Positions 12,758 to 19,951 of a DNA stretch of 64,000 nt are shown here, in pieces (positions within the stretch are counted from its first letter, which is position 1; each line of letters begins with the position of its first letter). This DNA comes from Clavibacter michiganensis subsp. tessellarius (GTDB taxonomy: Bacteria; Actinomycetota; Actinomycetes; Actinomycetales; Microbacteriaceae). The notes beneath the pieces are model-generated. The model made no database searches, was not told the origin of the DNA, and saw only the letters and a program-made list of their open reading frames with translations. Both the position numbers and the translations under genes were made by a program. The stretch is taken from positions 372,001 through 436,000 of the forward strand of contig NZ_CP040788.1 in NCBI RefSeq assembly GCF_021922985.1, in the 5' to 3' direction.

Positions 12758-13590
12758 CCGCCATCGGCCCCGACGTCCCCGAGGCGCGCCTCGCCCTGCC
12801 CGACGGGCGGACCCTCGTGCTCGGATGGGCGTCGGCCACCGACCGGGGGCTCCGCCGCGACCACAACGAGGACAGCGTCCTCGCCGCCGTCCCCTACTTC
12901 GCGGTGGCGGACGGCATGGGCGGCCACGCGGCGGGCGACGTCGCGAGCGATGCCGTGATCCGCCGCCTCGCCGAGGAGCAGGCGCGCGCCGAGGGCGGCT
13001 TCGCGGATCCCGAGGGCGTGGAGCCCGCGCTGGAGCGCGCCGTCGAGGACATCCGCGAGGAGACCGGCGACCTCGAGCTGCACGCGGGCACGACCGTCAC
13101 GGGCGCCTGCCTCACCATCGTGTCCGACCGGCCGTACTGGGCCGTCTTCAACGTGGGCGACTCGCGCGTCTACCAGCTGCGGGGCGACGTGCTCGAGCAG
13201 GTCACGGTCGACCACTCGGTGGTGCAGGAGATGGTGGACGCGGGCCGGATCACGCGCGCGCAGGCCGACCGGCACCCGGACGGCAACATCATCACGCGCG
13301 CGGTGGGGGTCGGCGACGCGGCGGAGGCCGACTACTGGCTGCTGCCGGTCACCGCGCGGCTGCGGCTCCTGGTCTGCTCCGACGGGCTGACGAAGGAGCT
13401 GCCGGACGCGGACATCCGGGGCCACCTGCTGCACGCGGACGACGCCGCCACCGCCGTCCAGCGGCTCGTGCGGGGCGCCCTCGCGAACGGGGGACGCGAC
13501 AACGTCACGGCCGTGGTGGTCGACGTCCTCGGGATCGAGCCGGCCTCCGGGGCGCCCGCACCGGCGCGCCGCCGGGGCCTGCGTCGCTGA
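12754..13590 (+). CDS. PP2C-type Ser/Thr protein phosphatase
   Basis: The 278-residue, soluble, single-domain phosphatase has all PPM/PP2C motifs: RGLRRDHNEDSV, VADGMGGHAAGDVAS, AGTTVTGACL, NVGDSRVYQLRG, CSDGLTKEL and GGRDNVTAVVVDV. The Asp residues of these motifs bind the two catalytic metal ions. It should dephosphorylate substrates of Hanks-type kinases; similar to PstP but without a membrane segment. The start overlaps the FHA gene stop by 4 bp. It ends 40 bp before the convergent dapD stop, with no obvious hairpin between. Confidence 0.93.
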   Translation: MTAIGPDVPEARLALPDGRTLVLGWASATDRGLRRDHNEDSVLAAVPYFAVADGMGGHAAGDVASDAVIRRLAEEQARAEGGFADPEGVEPALERAVEDIREETGDLELHAGTTVTGACLTIVSDRPYWAVFNVGDSRVYQLRGDVLEQVTVDHSVVQEMVDAGRITRAQADRHPDGNIITRAVGVGDAAEADYWLLPVTARLRLLVCSDGLTKELPDADIRGHLLHADDAATAVQRLVRGALANGGRDNVTAVVVDVLGIEPASGAPAPARRRGLRR

Positions 13591-13630
13591 CGACCGACCG
13601 TTCGGACCGGGCCTCCCGCGGTCAGCGCCG

Positions 13631-14617
13631 CTAGGCGTGCAGCGCGTCGTTGAGGATCGACCCGCCGCCGCGGCGCGGCACCGCCTCGACCGCGCCCGTG
13701 AGGGAGTTGCGGCGGAAGAGGATGCCGGGCCGCCCGGACAGCTCCACGGCCTTGACCTGCGGCACGTCCCCGTCGGCGTCGGGCGCCTCGCCCGCGAGCC
13801 GCACCTTCGTGCCCGCGGTGACGTAGAGGCCGGCCTCCACCACGCTGTCGTCGCCGATGGAGATGCCGACGCCCGAGTTCGCGCCGAGGAGCGCCCGCTC
13901 GCCGATGACGACCCGCTGCGTCCCCCCACCCGAGAGGGTGCCCATGATGGACGCGCCCCCGCCGATGTCCGAGCCGTCGCCCACGACGACGCCCTGCGTG
14001 ATCCGCCCCTCGACCATGGAGGCGCCGAGCGTGCCGGCGTTGAAGTTGACGAAGCCCTCGTGCATCACGGTGGTGCCGGGGGCGAGGTGCGCGCCGAGGC
14101 GCACGCGCGAGGCGTCGGCGATGCGGACGCGGTCGGGCGTGACGTAGTCGAGCAGGCGCGGGAACTTGTCGACGCCGTGCGCGGCGATCCCCGCGCGCTG
14201 CAGCGACGGCCGGAGCCGGTCGAAGTCGTCCGGGTGCACGGGGCCGGCGTTCGTCCAGACGACGATGGGGAGATGGCCGAAGATCCCGTCGAGGGCCAGC
14301 GTGTTCGGCGCGACGAGCAGGTGGCTGAGCAGGTGCAGGCGGAGGTACGCGTCGGACGTCGACGCGGGTGGGGTCTGCAGGTCGATCTCGACGGTGACGA
14401 TGTCGACCGTCACGCCGCGGCGGGGGTCCGCGACCGCGAGCTCCTCGATCCACGCCGGCGCGATCCAGCGGTCGCGGCCCGCGGGCAGGGTGCCGAGCTC
14501 GGGCGCCGGGAACCACGTGTCGAGCACCGTCCCGTCGGAGGCGACCGTCGCGAGGCCGTAGCCCCAGGCGGATCCGGAGGCGGGCAGGGGGGACGCGGGC
14601 GAAGCAGGGGAGGCCAT
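13631..14617 (-). CDS. dapD: 2,3,4,5-tetrahydropyridine-2,6-dicarboxylate N-succinyltransferase
   Basis: DapD succinylates tetrahydrodipicolinate in the lysine/meso-diaminopimelate pathway. The 328-residue product is of the actinobacterial type, with a long N-terminal domain and a C-terminal left-handed beta-helix of hexapeptide-like repeats ([60 protein letters not shown]). The ATG has TACGCT 6 nt upstream on the minus strand, the leaderless pattern. It is divergent from dapE, which acts two steps later on the succinylated intermediate, so both genes share an 80-bp promoter gap. Confidence 0.95.
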   Translation of the reverse strand: MASPASPASPLPASGSAWGYGLATVASDGTVLDTWFPAPELGTLPAGRDRWIAPAWIEELAVADPRRGVTVDIVTVEIDLQTPPASTSDAYLRLHLLSHLLVAPNTLALDGIFGHLPIVVWTNAGPVHPDDFDRLRPSLQRAGIAAHGVDKFPRLLDYVTPDRVRIADASRVRLGAHLAPGTTVMHEGFVNFNAGTLGASMVEGRITQGVVVGDGSDIGGGASIMGTLSGGGTQRVVIGERALLGANSGVGISIGDDSVVEAGLYVTAGTKVRLAGEAPDADGDVPQVKAVELSGRPGILFRRNSLTGAVEAVPRRGGGSILNDALHA

Positions 14618-14623
14618 GCGGCC

Positions 14624-14629
14624 AGCGTA
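14624..14629 (-). promoter_or_regulatory. Leaderless -10 box of dapD
   Basis: TACGCT on the minus strand lies exactly 6 nt before the dapD ATG. No Shine-Dalgarno sequence is seen between them. Confidence 0.65.
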
Positions 14630-14684
14630 CCGATCGGCGCGCGCCCTCCCCGGTCCTCCCCAGGACGGGCGTCGGCCCCCGACT

Positions 14685-14690
14685 TAGGAT
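14685..14690 (+). promoter_or_regulatory. Leaderless -10 box of dapE
   Basis: TAGGAT lies 7 nt before the ATG at 14698. This favours ATG 14698 over ATG 14689, which would overlap the box. Confidence 0.65.
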
Positions 14691-14697
14691 GATCCGC

Positions 14698-15795
14698 ATG
14701 CCGACCGAGACCCCCGCCGCGCCCGAGATCGACCTGACCGCCGGGAGCGTGGAGGTCACCCGCGTCATCTGCGACATCGAGTCCGTGTCCGGCGACGAGG
14801 CCCAGCTCGCCGACGCCATCGAGCGCGCGCTCGCGGGCTGCGCGCACCTCGAGGTGCTCCGCGACGGCGACGCCGTCATCGCCCGCACGCACCTCGGCCG
14901 CGACCGCCGCGTCGTCATCGCCGGCCACATCGACACCGTGCCCCTCAACCGCAACCTGCCCACGCGCACCGAGCACGAGGACGGCGTCGAGTACCTCTGG
15001 GGCCGCGGCACGGTCGATATGAAGGCGGGCGTCGCCGTGCAGCTGGTGCTCGCGGCCGAGCTCGCGGATCCCGCCTACGACGTGACGTGGATCTGGTACG
15101 ACCACGAGGAGGTCTCCGACAGCCTCAACGGCCTCGGACGCCTCGCCCGCACCCGCCCCGAGCTCCTCGAGGGCGACTTCGCGATCCTCGGCGAGCCCAC
15201 GCGCGCCGAGATCGAGGGCGGCTGCAACGGCAACCTCCGTGTCGAGGTCCGCGCGTTCGGGAGGCGCTCGCACTCCGCCCGCGCCTGGGTGGGCGACAAC
15301 GCCATCCACCGCATCGCGCCCGTGCTCGCGACCCTGGCCGCATACGAGCCGCGCGAGGTGGAGGTCGACGGGCTCGTCTACCGCGAGGGGCTCAACGCCG
15401 TCGGCGTCTCGGGCGGCATCGCCGGCAACGTGATCCCCGACGAGGCGATGGTGCACGTCAACTACCGCTTCGCGCCGAGCCGCTCGGGCGCCGAGGCCGT
15501 CGCGCACGTGACGGGCCTGTTCCCCGGCTTCGAGGTCACGGTCGTCGACCTCGCCGAGGGCGCCCGCCCCGGGCTCGACGCCGAGATCGCGCAGCCCTTC
15601 CTCGCCGCGGTCGGCGGCGAGGCGCGCCCCAAGTACGGCTGGACCGACGTGGCCCGCTTCAGCGCGCTCGGCGTGCCCGCCGTCAACTACGGCCCCGGGG
15701 ATCCGCTCCTCGCGCACCACGACGACGAGCGCGTCGACGTCGCCCAGATCGTCTCCTGCGAGCGCGGGCTGCGGGCGTGGCTGACGGCGCGCTGA
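14698..15795 (+). CDS. dapE: Succinyl-diaminopimelate desuccinylase
   Basis: DapE hydrolyses N-succinyl-LL-diaminopimelate to LL-diaminopimelate for lysine and peptidoglycan. The 365-residue M20-family metallohydrolase shows the dinuclear zinc site motifs VIAGHIDTVP, GRGTVDMKAG, the catalytic acid pair in WYDHEEVSD, GEPTRAEIEGGCNGNL, and the C-terminal His in LLAHHDDE. The start is set by the leaderless -10 box. The downstream membrane glycosyltransferase may overlap its last 19 bp. Confidence 0.93.
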   Translation: MPTETPAAPEIDLTAGSVEVTRVICDIESVSGDEAQLADAIERALAGCAHLEVLRDGDAVIARTHLGRDRRVVIAGHIDTVPLNRNLPTRTEHEDGVEYLWGRGTVDMKAGVAVQLVLAAELADPAYDVTWIWYDHEEVSDSLNGLGRLARTRPELLEGDFAILGEPTRAEIEGGCNGNLRVEVRAFGRRSHSARAWVGDNAIHRIAPVLATLAAYEPREVEVDGLVYREGLNAVGVSGGIAGNVIPDEAMVHVNYRFAPSRSGAEAVAHVTGLFPGFEVTVVDLAEGARPGLDAEIAQPFLAAVGGEARPKYGWTDVARFSALGVPAVNYGPGDPLLAHHDDERVDVAQIVSCERGLRAWLTAR

Positions 15796-17009
15796 CCCGG
15801 CCGTCCCGGCGGCCGGCGCCGCGGGAGCTGGTGGCGGATGCGCGGTCGACGCGCGTCCCGTGGTGGGTTGCGGTCCTCGGCGTCTACCTCGCGAGCCGCG
15901 TCCTCACCACCGTGCTGATGCTCGTCTCCGCGCAGAGCCAGATCCGCACCCCGTGGGCCCCCGCCTCGCCCTCCTACCTGCAGTACGCGACCTTCTGGGA
16001 CGCCGGCTGGTACCGCGACATCGCGACCTTCGGCTACCCGACCGTGCTGCCCGTCGACGCCGCGGGCCACGTCCAGTCCAATCCGTGGGCGTTCATGCCC
16101 GTGTACCCGGGGCTGGTGCGCGCCATCCAGGACGTCACCGGCGCGCCCTTCGACGTGGCGGGCGTCGCCGTGTCCCTCGTGGCCGGCGCGGGCGCCGTCC
16201 TCGTGCTGCACCGGCTGCTGTCGCGCTCCCTCTCCCCGTCGGCGACCATGACGGCCGTCGTGATCGTGTGCGTCGCCCCGGTGTCGCCGATGTTCCAGAT
16301 CGCGTACGCCGAGAGCCTGCAGACCCTGCTGCTCCTCACGGCGCTCCTGCTCCTCTTCGAGCGGCGCTACGCCATGCTCGCGCCGGTCGCGGTCGTCATG
16401 GCGCTCACCCGGCCGCTCGGGCTCGCCTTCGCGCTCGCGCTCCTGCTGCACGGCGTCCACCGCCTGGCCACCGCCCGGCGCGACCCGTTCCCGCCGGGCG
16501 AGCGCGCGCGGCTCGTCCTCGCGACGACCGCGGCGGGAGCGGCCGGGGCGGCCTGGCCGGTGGTCGCGTGGATCCGCACCGGCTCGATCACCGCGTACAC
16601 CGACACGGAGCTCTCCTGGCGGGCCGCCTACGTCGGCTACCGCCACCTCGTGCCGTTCGAGGCCTGGTTCGACGCGGGCGACTTCTGGATCGGCGGCGTG
16701 GCCGGCACCGTGGCCGTCCTGGGCGTCGTCGCGGCGTTCGTCCTCATCCTCACCCGGCCCTCGGTCCGCGCCCTCGGCCCCGAGCTGCGCATCTGGGTCG
16801 CCTCCTACGGCCTCTACCTCCTCGCCGTCTTCTTCCCGCAGTCGAGCGTGTTCCGCCTGCTGCTCCCGATGATCCCGCTGGCCGGCGCCCTCGCCGTGCC
16901 GCGCTCGCGTGCCTACCGCGTCGCGGTGGTGCTCGCGATGGTCGTCGGCCAGTGGCTCTGGATCGACCTCGTCTGGCGGGCCACCGCGGGGGACTGGACG
17001 CCGCCGTGA
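15777..17009 (+). CDS. PIG-V-like mannosyltransferase family membrane protein
   Basis: The 410-residue protein has ten or so membrane segments and the FWDAGWYRDIATFGYP motif near residue 65-80, which is characteristic of the PIG-V/GPI mannosyltransferase 2 type family common in actinobacteria. A conserved ESLQTLLLL segment follows. Such GT-C enzymes use lipid-linked sugars at the outer membrane face. The start is uncertain: GTG 15777 overlaps dapE by 19 bp, while GTG 15831 follows GGGAG by 3 nt and would give 392 residues. It ends at 17009 and is followed by a 135-bp gap with the DUF3117 promoter. The donor and acceptor are unknown. Confidence 0.75.
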   Translation: MADGALTRPSRRPAPRELVADARSTRVPWWVAVLGVYLASRVLTTVLMLVSAQSQIRTPWAPASPSYLQYATFWDAGWYRDIATFGYPTVLPVDAAGHVQSNPWAFMPVYPGLVRAIQDVTGAPFDVAGVAVSLVAGAGAVLVLHRLLSRSLSPSATMTAVVIVCVAPVSPMFQIAYAESLQTLLLLTALLLLFERRYAMLAPVAVVMALTRPLGLAFALALLLHGVHRLATARRDPFPPGERARLVLATTAAGAAGAAWPVVAWIRTGSITAYTDTELSWRAAYVGYRHLVPFEAWFDAGDFWIGGVAGTVAVLGVVAAFVLILTRPSVRALGPELRIWVASYGLYLLAVFFPQSSVFRLLLPMIPLAGALAVPRSRAYRVAVVLAMVVGQWLWIDLVWRATAGDWTPP

Positions 17010-17110
17010 CGCCCCCGCCCGGGGCGTCCGCGCGCCCCCTCCACCGACGCGGAGGGACTCGCGGGGCCTAGCACGACGCCCCGCGTTCATGCGGGGGCCT
17101 GTGCATACGG

Positions 17111-17116
17111 GATAAT
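17111..17116 (+). promoter_or_regulatory. -10 box for the DUF3117 gene
   Basis: GATAAT is near consensus and would start transcription around 17123, giving a short leader of about 22 nt with an AAAGGGGAG ribosome binding site (17132-17140). Unlike many neighbours, this gene looks leadered. Confidence 0.6.
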
Positions 17117-17144
17117 GGAGCCACATCCACGAAAGGGGAGCCGA

Positions 17145-17318
17145 ATGGCAGCCATGAAGCCCAGGACCGGCGACGGACCGATGGAGGCCGTGAAGGAGGG
17201 CCGGCTCATCATCGTGCGCGTGCCCTTGGAGGGTGGCGGCCGTCTGGTCGTCTCCGTCAACGACGCCGAAGCGAAGGAGCTTCACGACGCCCTCGCCGCG
17301 GTCACCAGCGCGAGCTAG
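17145..17318 (+). CDS. DUF3117 small protein
   Basis: This 57-residue protein (MAAMKPRTGDGPMEAVKEGR at the N-terminus, then LIIVRVPLEGGGRLVV) is the DUF3117 family, nearly universal and highly conserved in actinobacteria, with unknown function. The strong ribosome binding site AAAGGGGAG lies 4 nt before the ATG, and a consensus-like -10 box and a very strong terminator frame the gene, which suggests high, independent expression. An upstream in-frame GTG at 17115 is rejected because it precedes the ribosome binding site. Confidence 0.92.
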   Translation: MAAMKPRTGDGPMEAVKEGRLIIVRVPLEGGGRLVVSVNDAEAKELHDALAAVTSAS

Positions 17319-17336
17319 TCGGAACGCGCATCACGC

Positions 17337-17375
17337 GACACCGCCCGCCCCGTCGACGACGGGGCGGGCGGTGTC
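17337..17375 (+). terminator. Strong hairpin terminator after the DUF3117 gene
   Basis: A perfect 18-bp inverted repeat (17337-17354 and 17358-17375) surrounds a 3-nt loop. It can serve both the DUF3117 gene and, from the other side, the convergent O-methyltransferase gene. Confidence 0.85.
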
Positions 17376-17444
17376 GTCTGCGCCGGGTGCCTCCGGGGAT
17401 CCGCAGCGCGGAGGCCCGCGGACGCGGGACGGACGAGCCGGCGG

Positions 17445-18077
17445 TCAGCGTCCGGTCTTGGCGATCTGGAGCAGGCCGTCGCCCGCCGGGGACAGCGACG
17501 CGACCACGGCGCCGGATCCCGCCGTCTCCTGCACCAGGGTGCGGAAGGCCGCCGTCTGCGCGTCCCGGGCCGCGGGGTTCTGCACGCGGCCGCGCCACAG
17601 CGCGTGCGGGACGAGGACGAGGCCGCCCGTGCGCGCGAGGCGCAGGCCATGCTCGACGTACTCGATGACCTGGGCCGGATCCGCGTCCACCAGCACGAGG
17701 TCGTAGCTGGCGTCGCTCATGCGCGGCAGCACGTCGAGCGCGCGACCCGTGATGAGGCGCACGCGATTGGCGGGCACCTCGGCGTCGGCGAGGATCTCGC
17801 GCGCGGCCTGCTGGTGGTCGAACTCGACGTCGATGCTCGTGAGGATCGCGCGCGGCGCCCCGCGGAAGACGCAGAGCCCGGAGACGCCGGCGCCCGTGCC
17901 GATCTCGATGACGCTCGTGGCGCGCGTGGCCGCGGCGAGGAGCGAGATCTGCGCGCCGACGGCGGGGGAGACGGCCTCGATGCCCAGCTCGCGGGAGTGC
18001 TGGCGCGCGAGGGCGATGTGCTCGTCCTCCACGACGACGTCCTCGGCGAACTTCCATCCGGTCTCCTTGTCGGACAC
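17445..18077 (-). CDS. SAM-dependent O-methyltransferase (class I, COMT/CCoAOMT-like)
   Basis: The 210-residue protein has the Rossmann SAM-binding motif VIEIGTGAGVSGL, the acidic TSIDVEFDHQ strand end and DLVLVDADPAQ. It resembles the small metal-dependent O-methyltransferases that mark the region upstream of sigE and tatB in other actinobacteria. The start is GTG 18077 with GAGGAGG 7 nt upstream and a TACCCT -10-like box about 30 nt upstream on the minus strand. The substrate is unknown. It is divergent from tatB. Confidence 0.88.
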   Translation of the reverse strand: MSDKETGWKFAEDVVVEDEHIALARQHSRELGIEAVSPAVGAQISLLAAATRATSVIEIGTGAGVSGLCVFRGAPRAILTSIDVEFDHQQAAREILADAEVPANRVRLITGRALDVLPRMSDASYDLVLVDADPAQVIEYVEHGLRLARTGGLVLVPHALWRGRVQNPAARDAQTAAFRTLVQETAGSGAVVASLSPAGDGLLQIAKTGR

Positions 18078-18229
18078 GCGGCACCTCCTCTTCCGGGTCC
18101 CCAGGGTATCGGCCCGGCGGTCGCCCTCCCGACCGGCGGGCGGGTGCCCGCGCCTGTCCGCGCAGCCCCCGCGGCGACCCGGCCGCTGACGTTCGCCTGC
18201 GCGCGGGCGGGAATGCGGCGTCGACCGAC

Positions 18230-18235
18230 TAGCCT
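18230..18235 (+). promoter_or_regulatory. Leaderless -10 box of tatB
   Basis: TAGCCT lies exactly 6 nt before the tatB ATG (18242). The GTG at 18236 falls in the spacer and is therefore not used as a start. Confidence 0.65.
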
Positions 18236-18241
18236 GTGATC

Positions 18242-18616
18242 ATGTTCGGCCTGACGTTCGAGAAGCTGATGCTCATCGGCATCATCGCCGTGTTCCTGCT
18301 CGGCCCCGAGCGGCTGCCGGTCTACACGCAGAAGCTCGCCGACCTCGTGAAGGCGGCCAGGCGCATGGCCACGGGCGCGCGCGAGCGCATGCGCGACGAG
18401 CTCGGCCCGGAGTTCGACGAGGTCGACTGGAAGAAGCTCGACCCGCGCCAGTACGACCCGCGCCGCATCATCAAGGAGGCGCTGTTCGAGGACGAGCCCG
18501 TGGTCACGAAGCCGCGCGTCCCCGTCGAGACCACCGTCGCCCGCCGCCAGCGGCTCGAGCGGGAGGCCGCCGCGGCATCCGCGCAGCCGGCGCCGTTCGA
18601 CGCCGAGGCCACCTGA
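18242..18616 (+). CDS. tatB: Sec-independent protein translocase subunit TatB
   Basis: TatB works with TatC in recognising twin-arginine signal peptides. The 124-residue protein has an N-terminal membrane helix (LTFEKLMLIGIIAVFLLGPE) with the conserved Gly-Pro-Glu hinge, an amphipathic helix (RLPVYTQKLADLVKAARRM) and a longer charged helical tail, which favours TatB over TatA. No tatA or tatC lies in this window. The gene follows a divergent O-methyltransferase; the sigE-rseA-htrA genes that often separate these two in actinobacteria are absent. Confidence 0.88.
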   Translation: MFGLTFEKLMLIGIIAVFLLGPERLPVYTQKLADLVKAARRMATGARERMRDELGPEFDEVDWKKLDPRQYDPRRIIKEALFEDEPVVTKPRVPVETTVARRQRLEREAAAASAQPAPFDAEAT

Positions 18617-18623
18617 CCCGCGT

Positions 18624-18635
18624 CCCCCCCCCCCC
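18624..18635. repeat. Homopolymer run of 12 C
   Basis: Twelve consecutive C residues lie 7 nt after the tatB stop and 50 nt before the convergent LysR stop. It is intergenic, so length change would not shift a frame. It may also be a sequencing-sensitive site. Confidence 0.9.
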
Positions 18636-18685
18636 GCACGGTCGCGGTGTCCGCTGCCACCCGCTGACCGGCATGGCCCGCACGC

Positions 18686-19603
18686 TCACCCTCCGCCGCT
18701 GACCCGCGCGTCCACCGCCCGCGCCTCCTCCCGGAGCGCGTCCACCACCGCCCGCACCGACGGTCGCTCCGCCCGGTCGGGGCGCAGCAGCACGTGCAGG
18801 TGGCGCTTCGACGCGACGCCCGTGAGCCGCTTCACGACCACGCCGTCGTGCTGCCCGGCCGTGTAGCGGGGGAGGAGCGCGATGCCGTGGCCCGCGGCCA
18901 CGAGCGACTCCGTGATGCGGGTGTCGCTGAACCGCTGCACCACGCGCGCCGGCGCGCCCACCGCCTGCTCGATGTCGAGGAGGATCCGGTCGAACGGCAG
19001 CCCCTGCGGCACGCCGATCCACGGCTCGCCGGCGAGGTCCGACGGACCGACGGAGGCGCGCCCCGCGAGGCGGTGGTCGGACGGCATCGCCACGTCGAGC
19101 GGCTCCACCATCAGGGGCACGATCACGAGGCCCAGGCCCCGCCACGTGCCGGCGCCCGCGAGGGAGTGCGCGATGACCACGTCGAAGTCGCCCGTGAGGT
19201 CGGCGAAGGCCGCCGAGGTCGGATCCCGGTCGCTGGCGCGCAGCGTGAGGTCGGGGATCCCCGCGACGCGATCGAGCAGTCCCGGCAGGAGCATCTGCGC
19301 GGCCGTCGGGAACGTGGCGAGCGTGACCTCGCCGGAGGGCTGGTGCCGGAAGTCCTCCCAGAGGGCCTCGGCACGGGCCACCGCGACGGCGATGTCGGTC
19401 GCGGTGCGCGCGAGCGCGCGGCCGGCGTCGGTGAGCACGACGCCCCGGCCGGAGCGCTCGGTGAGCGGCACGCCCGCCTCGCGCTCGAGCACCTTCAGCT
19501 GCTGCGACACGGCCGACGGCGTGCGTCCGGCCGCCCGTGCGACGGCCCCCACGCTGCCGCGGTCGGCGAGCTCGCGGAGCAGTTCGAGGCGTCGAATGTC
19601 CAT
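18686..19603 (-). CDS. LysR family transcriptional regulator
   Basis: The 305-residue protein starts with the LysR winged HTH (MDIRRLELLRELADRGSVGA, then VARAAGRTPSAVSQQLKVLE) and continues with a periplasmic-binding-fold effector domain from about residue 90. A TAGCCT box 6 nt before the ATG marks a leaderless start. The only divergent neighbour is a 40-residue membrane peptide gene 115 bp away, a natural candidate target; otherwise the regulon is unknown. It sits between tatB and mrp, which are close together in many actinobacteria, so it may be an insertion into that neighbourhood. Confidence 0.92.
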   Translation of the reverse strand: MDIRRLELLRELADRGSVGAVARAAGRTPSAVSQQLKVLEREAGVPLTERSGRGVVLTDAGRALARTATDIAVAVARAEALWEDFRHQPSGEVTLATFPTAAQMLLPGLLDRVAGIPDLTLRASDRDPTSAAFADLTGDFDVVIAHSLAGAGTWRGLGLVIVPLMVEPLDVAMPSDHRLAGRASVGPSDLAGEPWIGVPQGLPFDRILLDIEQAVGAPARVVQRFSDTRITESLVAAGHGIALLPRYTAGQHDGVVVKRLTGVASKRHLHVLLRPDRAERPSVRAVVDALREEARAVDARVSGGG

Positions 19604-19609
19604 GAAGGC

Positions 19610-19615
19610 AGGCTA
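19610..19615 (-). promoter_or_regulatory. Leaderless -10 box of the LysR gene
   Basis: TAGCCT on the minus strand lies exactly 6 nt before the ATG. Confidence 0.65.
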
Positions 19616-19718
19616 CACAGTAAAGCAAGGACTATGAGCTTGTCCTGAACGGTCGCGGATGGTCCCATGGAGGTGCGGCGGAATGCGCCGCCGTCCGTCT
19701 TCCCGCAGGAGCTCCACC

Positions 19719-19841
19719 ATGATCGTCTTCCTCATCGCCGTCGCCGCCCTCTCCGTCTCCGCCATCGCCGGCACCGTCGTCGTCACCGCCCGCGACGGCT
19801 ACCGCGCCGTGCCGACGCGCACGCACCGCAGCCACGTGTAG
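19719..19841 (+). CDS. Putative 40-residue single-pass membrane peptide
   Basis: A 40-codon frame begins at ATG 19719 with AGGAG about 7 nt upstream (19708-19712). It encodes one hydrophobic helix (IVFLIAVAALSVSAIAGTVV) followed by a short basic tail ending in RTHRSHV. It is bounded by the divergent LysR gene and by a perfect 34-bp palindrome shortly after the stop, so it has its own start signal and terminator. I do not recognise the family. An upstream in-frame ATG (19659) is rejected because it lacks a ribosome binding site and adds an Arg-rich stretch. It could be a small stress or regulatory membrane protein. Confidence 0.6.
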   Translation: MIVFLIAVAALSVSAIAGTVVVTARDGYRAVPTRTHRSHV

Positions 19842-19862
19842 TCGGATCCCGACGCACGAACC

Positions 19863-19896
19863 AGGAGGACGGCAGCCCGCGGGCTGCCGTCCTCCT
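19863..19896 (+). terminator. 34-bp perfect palindrome, terminator-like hairpin
   Basis: The sequence from 19863 to 19896 is its own reverse complement (arms AGGAGGACGGCAGCCCG and CGGGCTGCCGTCCTCCT). It lies 21 bp after the stop of the small membrane peptide and 56 bp from the convergent mrp stop, so it can act as a bidirectional terminator. Confidence 0.8.
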
Positions 19897-19951
19897 CGCA
19901 CGTCCGGGGCCGTCAGCGTCGAGGGACGACCGGGCGACGGTCTCGGAGCTC

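Noticed and set aside
15777..15830. Overlap of the glycosyltransferase with dapE as firm evidence for coupling
   Set aside because: An alternative GTG at 15831 with a nearby GGGAG is equally possible, so the overlap is not certain.
19659..19718. Longer 60-codon version of the small membrane peptide
   Set aside because: Its ATG has no ribosome binding site, and the added residues are Arg/Ser-rich and unlike the rest; AGGAG precedes ATG 19719.
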